This document shows, piece by piece, positions 7,280-14,334 of a stretch of 15,097 nt of DNA (position 1 is the stretch's first letter; every line of letters begins with the position of its first letter). Made by a program: the position numbers and the translations under genes. A model generated the notes under the pieces. The model saw nothing but the letters and a program-made list of their open reading frames with translations. It was not told where the DNA came from and ran no database searches. Source of the DNA: an uncultured Paraprevotella sp. (GTDB lineage: Bacteria > Bacteroidota > Bacteroidia > Bacteroidales > Bacteroidaceae); assembly GCA_910584955.1 (NCBI GenBank), contig CAJUDC010000044.1:2379-17475 (forward strand). Direction: 5' to 3'.

Positions 7280-10200
7280 ATGATAAAACGCATTTTTCAT
7301 GTTTGTATACTGCTGTGGCTGACCATCGGAAGTACGACCGCACAGGAAGTGCACTATACCGACACGCTAAGACTTCCGACCAATGCCAACGTAAGTCGCT
7401 ACCCAGTGCAAAACAACTCGTCTGCCAACTGGAACATCGGTCTAGTCGAAGACGTCGGATGGCTACGGGTGGAGAAAACCCAAGCCGAGAATTTCCAACT
7501 GTCGGTCGCTGCCAACGAATCAGCGGAGAAACGTACAGCCGTGATTCGCATCTGGGACGAGAATAAGGAGGTCCGCATCCCCGTCAGCCAGCAAGGCGCA
7601 CAAGAGGTGACGGCGGAATTCAATGTAGCCCACACCGCCGGAAGCAACTGGTTTCCGGTGCCCGCCGGATTGGCTGCCGACTGGAATATAAGCATAAATT
7701 CGGAAGCGGCCTACTGGGCCATAGCCAAACGACACGGTGACAACGCCATCATGGTATATGTCACCGCCAATCCCACGCGGGAGCAACGGATGATGCTTCT
7801 GACCCTGAGCGACGGCAAAGGGCAGCAGATGCACTATCGTGTGACACAGGACTACGAACACATGCCGCTCTCCCACCGTGAATACAGTCTGACGGACGAG
7901 GCCTGTACACTGGCACTCACCGTGGGCACGACGGAGCCGCTCGACTTCCGTCTGCCCGCATGGATCTCCCTGCATAGCAGCACCCCGGAGGCCGACGGCA
8001 ACAACATCCGCTACGAGTTTCGTGCAGAAGCCAATCCCACCGACCGCACCCGTCGGGATAGCATCTGCATCGATGGAAGCGGCGCAGACATGCAGGCCGT
8101 AGTGCCCGTATGGCAATATCCGCATACGTCCTACCACCCCATTGGGGCGGAGGAACTGGCAGACACGCCCGTGCAGCCCTGCGACGGCGAGGCTTCGTCC
8201 TTTCAACCCGGACAGGAGTTCGCCCTTTCGTTCGACGGTGCTCCGACCACCCATTATCACTCGGCGTGGGACAATTCGCCCGACAACTATTTCCCCATCA
8301 CACTGACTTATCGGTTCAAGCACCCCGAGGATATTGACTACGTAGCCTATCACCCGCGCACGGACGGGGGCACAAACGGCATGTTCGGCGAAGTGGAAGT
8401 GTGGGTGCAGACGGCCAAAGACACCGGTTTCCGCCACCTGCTCACCACCGACCTGCAGGGGCAGGCCGCTTTGGGACGAATTGAGTTTCCCGACACACAG
8501 CGGAGCCTGAAGGCCGTGAGGCTGATCGTCAACTCAGGCACCGGCGAACGGAAAGGTTTTGCCTGCTGCTCGGAAATGGAATTCTATCGTAAGACGCATG
8601 TTCCCAGTTCCTGCACCGAACTGTTCACCGACGCTTCGTGCAGCCGGTTGAAAAGCGGTATCAGCAAACGGCAGATCCGCCATTGCCGCTCGCCGTTTTT
8701 CCGTAACTTGGCGCTCAGTATGCTGGAAGGGACGTATCCGCGTGAATTTCGCATCGCCGCATTCCGGGCGTGGCCGCACCCCGACAAACAGGGCGAAGCG
8801 AACAGCAACATGCCGTTCAGCCTGCTGGACAATCCCACGGGAATGGCAGCTGTAACGGGCGAACCACTGGTAATCATGGCCGACCGCTCCGCCCCCGGCT
8901 TAGGCATACGCATCCAGAATCTGAGCGCCCCGACCGGCAGCGACGGCTATGGCGGCGAGGCGTATCCGCTGCACGAAGGCGTCAACGTAATCAGGCCGCA
9001 AACCGACGGTCTCATCTACGTGATGTATCATGCCGACGAAGCGGACGCGGCACCGGGCGTCGTCCTGCATTTCGCCACAGGACGGGTGAACGGTTTCTTT
9101 GACAGTGCACGCCACACGCGGTCGGACGGCACTTCGCGCTATCAGGAACTGCTGGCTCGGGCCGGTGACAAATATTTCGACGTGCTCAGTCCGAATGTGC
9201 ACCTGACGTTCCGCAGCGACGACTTCCGCCGGCTCGTGCCCGACGCACAACGATTGTTAGCGGCCTACGATACGTTGCTGCTCCACGAACAGGAGTTCGA
9301 AGGAATGCTCAAATACGACCGACAACTGAAAAACCGTATGTACATACACACGTCGTACAGCGGCTACCTGTTTGCCACACATCACCACATCGGATTCGAC
9401 GAGACCCTACTGCCCGAACTGCTGAACGTAGCCCGGCTGAAGACGACACACTGCTGGGGGCCGGCGCATGAGCTAGGACACATGTTGCAAGTGTCGCCCT
9501 ACCTGAAATGGACGGCGATGACGGAGGTGACAAACAACATACTGGCTCTGGAGATACAGCGTCTGTGGGGGAGCCCGTCGCGCCTGCACACCGAACCGAT
9601 GCGACCAGACATGTATGCCGACATCTACGAGGAGGCCATAAACGGGGCCTTTGTAGAAAAGCGGGCACATACGGAACTGGCCGACTGGTTCGACAAGCTG
9701 GTACCGTTCTGGCAACTGCGCCTGTATCTGATGGAGGTTGCCGGAAAGGAGGATTTCTATAAAGATGTGTTCGAGGCCTCGCGCCGGTTGAAGACGGAGC
9801 GCCCCGGCCTGACCAACGGACAGCTGCAACTGGAATTTGTGTACAATAGCTGCCAAGCCGCCGGCATCGACCTACGCCCGTTCTTCGAACGATGGGGATG
9901 GCTGCGCCCCGTGGAGCGGATCTACGACGATTATTACGGGAAAGACACGCTGCGGGTGACAGCCGACGAGGTGACTGCACTGAACGCACGCATCGACGGA
10001 CTTGGTCTGCCCCGACTGACGGCTGCCGCCGAATACATCACCGACAACACCTTGCACCTGTACAAACATCCCGAACCGTTCCAGCCGGGGACGGCGCGCA
10101 TTGACTTGCAGACGGGCATGGTGGTCGTGTCCGGCGGGCAAGGCACGGCGGCTTACGAAGCCCGACGCGGCAAGGAGGTGGTCTTCGTGTCCGCCCGCAC

Positions 10201-10300
10201 TGAGTTTACCGTACCCGCATTCTGCGGCGCCCCCGTAGACGAACTGACCGTCATAGCCGTGGCACCCGACGGGCAACGGCAACCGTGCACACATCCCTAA
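7280..10300 (+). CDS. Secreted M60-family (enhancin/mucinase-type) metallopeptidase with BACON-like and F5/8C domains
   Basis: The protein has 1006 residues. Residues 1-21 form a type I signal peptide (MIKRIFHVCILLWLTIGSTTA). Two BACON-like domains follow (about 30-107 and 112-192), each with a late VSQQ or VTQD strand typical of the fold, and a third weaker one (about 197-280). Residues about 290-437 look like an F5/8C (CBM32-like) carbohydrate-binding domain. The peptidase domain follows, with HELGH at 730-734 (zinc ligands His730 and His734, catalytic Glu731) and the third ligand probably Glu749 in MTEVTNN, fitting the gluzincin pattern HExxH(8-28)E of M60. A small C-terminal beta domain ends the protein. 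BACON-CBM32-M60 is the architecture known from B. thetaiotaomicron BT4244, which cleaves O-glycosylated mucin-type proteins; the same role is inferred here. The gene is monocistronic, between its own promoter and terminator. Confidence 0.92.
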   Translation: MIKRIFHVCILLWLTIGSTTAQEVHYTDTLRLPTNANVSRYPVQNNSSANWNIGLVEDVGWLRVEKTQAENFQLSVAANESAEKRTAVIRIWDENKEVRIPVSQQGAQEVTAEFNVAHTAGSNWFPVPAGLAADWNISINSEAAYWAIAKRHGDNAIMVYVTANPTREQRMMLLTLSDGKGQQMHYRVTQDYEHMPLSHREYSLTDEACTLALTVGTTEPLDFRLPAWISLHSSTPEADGNNIRYEFRAEANPTDRTRRDSICIDGSGADMQAVVPVWQYPHTSYHPIGAEELADTPVQPCDGEASSFQPGQEFALSFDGAPTTHYHSAWDNSPDNYFPITLTYRFKHPEDIDYVAYHPRTDGGTNGMFGEVEVWVQTAKDTGFRHLLTTDLQGQAALGRIEFPDTQRSLKAVRLIVNSGTGERKGFACCSEMEFYRKTHVPSSCTELFTDASCSRLKSGISKRQIRHCRSPFFRNLALSMLEGTYPREFRIAAFRAWPHPDKQGEANSNMPFSLLDNPTGMAAVTGEPLVIMADRSAPGLGIRIQNLSAPTGSDGYGGEAYPLHEGVNVIRPQTDGLIYVMYHADEADAAPGVVLHFATGRVNGFFDSARHTRSDGTSRYQELLARAGDKYFDVLSPNVHLTFRSDDFRRLVPDAQRLLAAYDTLLLHEQEFEGMLKYDRQLKNRMYIHTSYSGYLFATHHHIGFDETLLPELLNVARLKTTHCWGPAHELGHMLQVSPYLKWTAMTEVTNNILALEIQRLWGSPSRLHTEPMRPDMYADIYEEAINGAFVEKRAHTELADWFDKLVPFWQLRLYLMEVAGKEDFYKDVFEASRRLKTERPGLTNGQLQLEFVYNSCQAAGIDLRPFFERWGWLRPVERIYDDYYGKDTLRVTADEVTALNARIDGLGLPRLTAAAEYITDNTLHLYKHPEPFQPGTARIDLQTGMVVVSGGQGTAAYEARRGKEVVFVSARTEFTVPAFCGAPVDELTVIAVAPDGQRQPCTHP

Positions 10301-10307
10301 ACCATTT

Positions 10308-10347
10308 TTTGGGGCGGACAACCGATTGCCCGCCCCAAATGTTTTTT
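10308..10347 (+). terminator. Intrinsic terminator of the M60 gene
   Basis: A 10-bp perfect stem (TTTGGGGCGG at 10308-10317, CCGCCCCAAA at 10330-10339) has a 12-nt loop. After TG come six T (10342-10347). It begins 8 bp after the stop codon. Confidence 0.88.
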
Positions 10348-10551
10348 AAGGGGCACAGGAGAACGCTGTCCCTCCGGCCCAAGGGCATGGAACCGCTCCC
10401 GCATTGGCAAATCTCAACCCGCGCCTCGCCGCCGGCATCAGTCCGGTGTCCTCATTCTCTTCCCGCCAATACCCTAGCCCATCTTTGGTGCCCGCCGCAG
10501 CAAACATTCCCCAAAACAAACACATATATAGAGAGGAATTTTGTGGGAACG

Positions 10552-11000
10552 ACGCGACGAAAGTGGTGCGGGGCGATAGGAGCGCTGGGCTTTTCTCTAT
10601 AAGATTTTAGCAAGTAGCGCTGGAGGGAAAGAACGCTTGCGAAGAGCGCCGCAAGGGGTTCCGCGAAGAAAGTGGCACAGAACGGCAGGAGCGTTGCGCT
10701 TTTCTCTATAAGATTTTAGAGAGTATTGCAGGAGAGAAAGAACGCTTGCGAAGAGCGCCGCAAGGGATTGCCACAAAGAAAATGACGCAGAACGACGGGA
10801 GCGCTGGGCTTTTCTCTATGAGATTTTAGAGAGTATTGCAGGAGGGAAAGAACGCTTGCGAAGAGCGCCGCAAGAGATTACCACAAAGAAAATGACGCAG
10901 AACGACGGGAGCGTAGCGCTTTTCTCTATAAGATTTTAGAGAGTATTGCGAGAGGGAAAGGGCCGTTTGCGAGATGCGCAACGCGGGGTTCCCCGCACAA
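10552..11000. repeat. Tandem array of a 110-bp unit, about four copies
   Basis: Using GAGCG as the unit start, copies begin at 10580, 10689, 10799 and 10909, giving periods of 109, 110 and 110 bp. A partial copy precedes the first (from about 10552), and the last copy degenerates after 10960 but can be followed to about 11000. Two small dyads recur: TCTCTA/TAGAGA around an 8-nt loop (lost in the first copy) and CTTGCG/CGCAAG around GAAGAGCGC-like loops. The two central copies are nearly identical, suggesting recent duplication. Units are far too long and direct spacer-like segments are lacking, so this is not a CRISPR. It may be a minisatellite or a structured RNA array. Confidence 0.9.
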
Positions 11001-11005
11001 ATACG

Positions 11006-11080
11006 ACACCTCCCCTTGCCGGACTACAAACGGGGCGCACATGAATGCCGCCTCTTTCGGCGTCCGGCAAGGGGAGGTGT
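11006..11080. repeat. 75-nt long inverted repeat with perfect 19-bp arms, 3' of mrp
   Basis: Arms 11006-11024 and 11062-11080 (ACACCTCCCCTTGCCGGAC and its complement) are perfect over 19 bp around a 37-nt loop. The loop itself holds a GCCG/CGGC pair around CTCTTT. It lies 13 bp beyond the mrp stop codon. On the mrp strand no U tract follows (it continues TCGTATTTG), so it is not a standard intrinsic terminator. It could protect the transcript 3' end or be a dispersed palindromic element. Confidence 0.88.
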
Positions 11081-11093
11081 TGAGCGTATCTAT

Positions 11094-12200
11094 TTACTTT
11101 CCTTTCTTTACCTCTACAATATGCGTAGGCGCCAGTTCCTGGTTGCGACGGTCGGTCTGTGTCACCACGCGCGCCGCCAACTGCATGAATGCCTGTCCCG
11201 TGATGCTGGCCGGGTCGAGCGCCTCGGGCGTACCCTTGTCGCCGTTCTCGCAGATGCTCTGCACAATGGGGATCTGCCCGAGCAAAGGCACCTGCATCTC
11301 CTCGGCCAGTCGCTTCACCCCTTCGCGACCGAACAAGTAGTACTTGTTCTCCGGCAGTTCGGCTGGCGTGAACCACGCCATATTTTCCACCAGTCCCAGG
11401 ATAGGCACGTTCACCTTATCGTTCTGATACATATTGATTCCCTTGCGGGCGTCGGCCAAGGCCACCTGCTGCGGGGTGCTCACGATGACGGCGCCGGTGA
11501 TGGGCAACGTCTGCACCAGCGTAAGGTGGATGTCACTCGTTCCCGGAGGCGTATCCAGAATGAAGTAGTCCAAATCCCCCCAGGCAGCATCGCCGATCAA
11601 CTGCTTCAAGGCGTTGCTGGCCATGCCTCCCCGCCACAACGTGGCTTGATCGGGGTTGACAAAGAAACCGATGGAGAGCATCTTCACGCCATACTTCTCT
11701 ATCGGCACGATAAGGTCGCGCCCCTCCACCTGTTCGGCATACGGGCGCTCCTCCTCCACCTGGAACATCTTAGGCATACTCGGGCCGAAGATATCGGCGT
11801 CGAGCAGTCCTACGCGATGCCCCATCCGGGCCAAAGCCACGGCCAGATTGGCCGCTACGGTGGATTTACCCACACCGCCCTTGCCGGACGAAACGGCGAT
11901 AATGTTCTTCACGCCCGGCAACAGTTTCCCCACTTCGGGGCGCGGAGCCTGCAACGTCTTTACGTTGATCTCCACCTCGACTTCCTTGGCCACATACGCA
12001 TGAATGGCGGCCTCGCAGGCTTTTACCAACGAGCGCAAAAAGGGATCGGTGGGCTTATCGAATATCAGCGAAAAGCTCACATGCAGACCGCTGATGCGCA
12101 GGTCGTCTTCCACCATACCGGCCTCCACTACGTTCTTTCCCGTACCGGGGTAACGCACGGTGGCCAGTGCATCCATAATCAATTTGGGATATAATGTCAT
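11094..12200 (-). CDS. apbC: Iron-sulfur cluster carrier protein Mrp/ApbC (Bacteroidota type)
   Basis: The protein has 368 residues, full length for the family. The N-terminal MIP18/DUF59 domain spans about 1-85. The P-loop NTPase follows: deviant Walker A GKGGVGKST (106-114), LLDADIFGPSMPKMF (132-146) and DTPPGTSD (216-223). Mrp/ApbC binds a [4Fe-4S] cluster and passes it to apo-enzymes in an ATP-dependent cycle in the cytoplasm. In most homologues VENMS is followed by a CxxC motif that holds the cluster at the dimer interface. Here VENMAWF (271-277) leads into TPAELPENKYYLFG with no cysteine; the only cysteines are Cys62 and Cys317. I believe this is common in Bacteroidota. The gene follows trmB on the same strand after 139 bp without a terminator, so co-transcription is plausible. 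Confidence 0.96.
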   Translation of the reverse strand: MTLYPKLIMDALATVRYPGTGKNVVEAGMVEDDLRISGLHVSFSLIFDKPTDPFLRSLVKACEAAIHAYVAKEVEVEINVKTLQAPRPEVGKLLPGVKNIIAVSSGKGGVGKSTVAANLAVALARMGHRVGLLDADIFGPSMPKMFQVEEERPYAEQVEGRDLIVPIEKYGVKMLSIGFFVNPDQATLWRGGMASNALKQLIGDAAWGDLDYFILDTPPGTSDIHLTLVQTLPITGAVIVSTPQQVALADARKGINMYQNDKVNVPILGLVENMAWFTPAELPENKYYLFGREGVKRLAEEMQVPLLGQIPIVQSICENGDKGTPEALDPASITGQAFMQLAARVVTQTDRRNQELAPTHIVEVKKGK

Positions 12201-12339
12201 TTGCTTACCTATTTATAATTCATACTTATCTTGTTGCCAGCACTCTATCAGGAGGATGACGCAATGAAATGCCTCGCTCCGGCAGAGGAAAACTTCGCGC
12301 CGACGGCAACGGCTGATGCTGACCGGACCGCCTTGCGGC

Positions 12340-13119
12340 CTACTTGCTCTTCTCCAGTCCGCTCCGTTTGCTGCGGTTGTAACTGCGGTAATCGTCCAGC
12401 TCTATCTCCACCTCCGGTTCCGCCAGTTCACCGTGTTGCGGCAGGCGGAAGCGCATGTAGCGGATGTTAAGTCCCCGGTCGAGCCACTGCTGTTCGTAGT
12501 AGGTGCGGATGCCCAGTATGCGCGCCTCTTCCGTGTCGGGCTGCTCTGTCAGCGGGCTGTGGTAGAGATCTTCGGTGGCGAATTCTACGGGAAAATGGTT
12601 TTTCTTCACCATGAAATCGGTGTAGGTATAGAGAAAGTTGGAATCGGTCTTCAGATGCACGCGTCCGCCGTCGAGCAGGAAACGACGGTATCGCTCCATG
12701 AAGAATGTGGAAGTGAGCCGTTTCGTCACCTTTTTCATCTGCGGATCACTGAATGTCAGCCATATCTCCGCCACCTCGCCGGGCGCAAAAAAACGGTCGA
12801 TAATCTCGATCTGCGTACGCAGGAAAGCCACATTCTTCAGACCCTCTTCCAGGGCCTCGGTAGCTCCCGTCCACATGCGGGCGCCTTTTATATCCACCCC
12901 GATGAAGTTCTTGTCGGGATAGAGACGGGCCAGTCCGACGGAGTATTCGCCCCGTCCGCAACCAAGCTCCAGCACGATGGGGTTCGTATTGTGAAAAAAG
13001 TCCGTATGCCAACGGCCTTTCATATCAAAAGGCGGATGGTCCGCCGCCGCAAAAGGGCACTCAAACACATGGGGGTAATTCGCCATATCGGCGAACTTCG
13101 CTAACTTTCCTTTTCCCAT
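12340..13119 (-). CDS. trmB: tRNA (guanine-N7-)-methyltransferase TrmB
   Basis: The protein has 259 residues from the ATG at 13119. TrmB methylates N7 of G46 in the tRNA variable loop using SAM. The SAM-binding motif is VLELGCGRGEY (49-59), followed by NFIGVDIKGARMW (71-83) where Asp76 is the expected ribose-binding acid. The catalytic-region motif, PDPWxKKRH in E. coli-type enzymes, reads SDPQMKKVTKR (124-134) here: Asp125 and the lysine pair are kept, while the Trp and the KRH are altered. HLKTDS and the C-terminal GIRTYYEQQWLDRGL block are characteristic. The N-terminal 45 residues are an extension beyond the core fold. It is the first gene of a probable two-gene unit with mrp, driven by the near-consensus promoter at 13140-13171. 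The reading frame is intact. Confidence 0.95.
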   Translation of the reverse strand: MGKGKLAKFADMANYPHVFECPFAAADHPPFDMKGRWHTDFFHNTNPIVLELGCGRGEYSVGLARLYPDKNFIGVDIKGARMWTGATEALEEGLKNVAFLRTQIEIIDRFFAPGEVAEIWLTFSDPQMKKVTKRLTSTFFMERYRRFLLDGGRVHLKTDSNFLYTYTDFMVKKNHFPVEFATEDLYHSPLTEQPDTEEARILGIRTYYEQQWLDRGLNIRYMRFRLPQHGELAEPEVEIELDDYRSYNRSKRSGLEKSK

Positions 13120-13139
13120 AAATCATTGTTCTTTGCCTG

Positions 13140-13171
13140 CAAAGATACGCACTTTGCGCGGAAACGCCAAA
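13140..13171 (-). promoter_or_regulatory. Consensus Bacteroides promoter of trmB(-mrp)
   Basis: On the minus strand TTTG (13168-13171) is followed by exactly 20 bp and then TATCTTTG (13140-13147), a full match to the Bacteroides TTTG-N(19-21)-TAnnTTTG consensus. The -7 box ends 20 bp before the ATG at 13119, giving a short leader. This is the best promoter in the window. Confidence 0.85.
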
Positions 13172-13300
13172 CGAATGCACCATCCATATCCCTCACCGGA
13201 CAGTCGATGATCCTCGCGAGGAGCGAGCACCGACAAAAATGAGAATGAGCACCGGAACATACAAGAAAGCACACCGGCTTTCTCCCGGAAGAGCACGAAA

Positions 13301-14176
13301 TTATAAGGTATCCGGCACAACGTTCCTATCTGCCGCAGAAACAGAGACGTCGCGACCGGCTCCGCTTTCCACAGGCACCGAAACCTCCGTCATCCCCTTC
13401 CGGCATATATCCGCCGTCTTGCAGTCTTCGTAAAATTCGGCATACAAGACTTCTCTGAACACATTCCAGCAGAATGTGATAATAACCAGAGCCCATGAAA
13501 ATGTACTCCAGTACGCTGGCACGACTTGTGGTGAGGCACCCCGAAGAAACCAAATAGCACAAACACCTTCAATAGCACAAAGCACTAACCAGCAGGACCA
13601 ATACCTCACATCCCAACGGAATACGGAAAACTTGCGCCCCTTCATCAGCCGACGGCTCTCCCGCAGCGCCCCACCGTATTTCAAGCCGGGGGAATCATGG
13701 AGCAGATACGGTGCCAAGACATAAGCATATCCGTAGACAAAACCGGGGATTATACCGCATAACAATCCCCACACTACGCGGAACACGTGCAACAAAGCCG
13801 TGCCGAAAAACCGCCGGAAGTTGCCCGTCACATCCCGCCATCTTATACTCAACAACGGTTCGTGTCTACAGACCACGCGCAAAAAGAATGCGGACAGCCC
13901 GTATGACAATGGAAGAAGAAGCAAATAGATTATCCCGTCCACCATATACGGTCGTAGGATATATCTCAAGATGAAAGGCCAAGAAGTGGGGGCAGTCTCT
14001 CCGGTCTCCATGAAGTTGAGGCCCCGTATCACACCCGGATAGATGAGCATCCTCACCCCCGATAAAACCAGCCAAGCGGCCACTATGGCCGGCAGCCAAT
14101 GTCGGCGCAAATCGCCCCATGCACGTTTGGCCAGGCCCGCCGTGGCCGGTTTTGCCTGCATCTGTTGTTCGTTCAT
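13301..14176 (-). CDS. DUF975 family integral membrane protein (paralogue 1)
   Basis: The protein has 291 residues from the ATG at 14176. About five to six membrane segments are visible (roughly 26-46, 78-100, 125-158, 192-212, 222-243). It carries the DUF975 hallmarks: CGIIPGFVYGYAYVLAPYLL (140-159), a D-x-P then GALRESRRLMKGRKFSVFRWD block (169-189), and VLYAEFYED near 243-251 after the last helix. The N-terminus (LAKRAWGDLRRHW) is the usual amphipathic start of the family. The molecular function of DUF975 is not established. A 40-residue hydrophilic tail follows AEFYED. The gene lies 158 bp downstream of a paralogue on the same strand, consistent with tandem duplication and perhaps one transcript; no terminator separates them. 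Confidence 0.87.
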   Translation of the reverse strand: MNEQQMQAKPATAGLAKRAWGDLRRHWLPAIVAAWLVLSGVRMLIYPGVIRGLNFMETGETAPTSWPFILRYILRPYMVDGIIYLLLLPLSYGLSAFFLRVVCRHEPLLSIRWRDVTGNFRRFFGTALLHVFRVVWGLLCGIIPGFVYGYAYVLAPYLLHDSPGLKYGGALRESRRLMKGRKFSVFRWDVRYWSCWLVLCAIEGVCAIWFLRGASPQVVPAYWSTFSWALVIITFCWNVFREVLYAEFYEDCKTADICRKGMTEVSVPVESGAGRDVSVSAADRNVVPDTL

Positions 14177-14334
14177 TACTACGCCATTCTATTTATTGTC
14201 CCATACAACAAGCTACAATCATTGGGAGGCATCTATCCCGCCCTGCTCTTCTATTTCTCACGCATAGGTAAAAAACAACAGCAGTTACGGAAAGAAGAAT
14301 ACGCAAACATGCCGGAAACAAATGATGCCTACGC

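Larger units (their letters stand above)
10348..11093. other. Gene-free region between M60 and mrp
   Basis: No open frame here looks like a protein. The first 200 bp (10348-10550) show no structure I can name. The rest is the 110-bp tandem array (10552 to about 11000) and the 75-nt hairpin (11006-11080) beside the 3' end of mrp. A short self-complementary element, GCGGGGTTCCCCGC (10983-10996), lies in the degenerate end of the array. Confidence 0.7.

Noticed and set aside
7520..8437. 305-codon frame on the minus strand
   Set aside because: Antisense to the M60 gene; low-complexity Gly/Val/His composition and no family resemblance.
10285..10610. Two small plus-strand frames after the M60 gene
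   Set aside because: They begin inside the end of the M60 gene or in its terminator region, are Pro/Arg/Ser-rich and end in the tandem repeat.
10552..11000. CRISPR or insertion-sequence interpretation of the 110-bp array
   Set aside because: The whole 110-bp unit is repeated with no variable spacers, and there is no transposase frame or terminal inverted repeat pair around it.
10974..12194. 406-codon frame on the plus strand
   Set aside because: Antisense to mrp and running through the long hairpin; the mrp reading frame is unambiguous.
12201..12339. Separate promoter or terminator between trmB and mrp
   Set aside because: Only a one-mismatch TAAGTATG without a -33 box and no T-run hairpin were found, so neither is supported.
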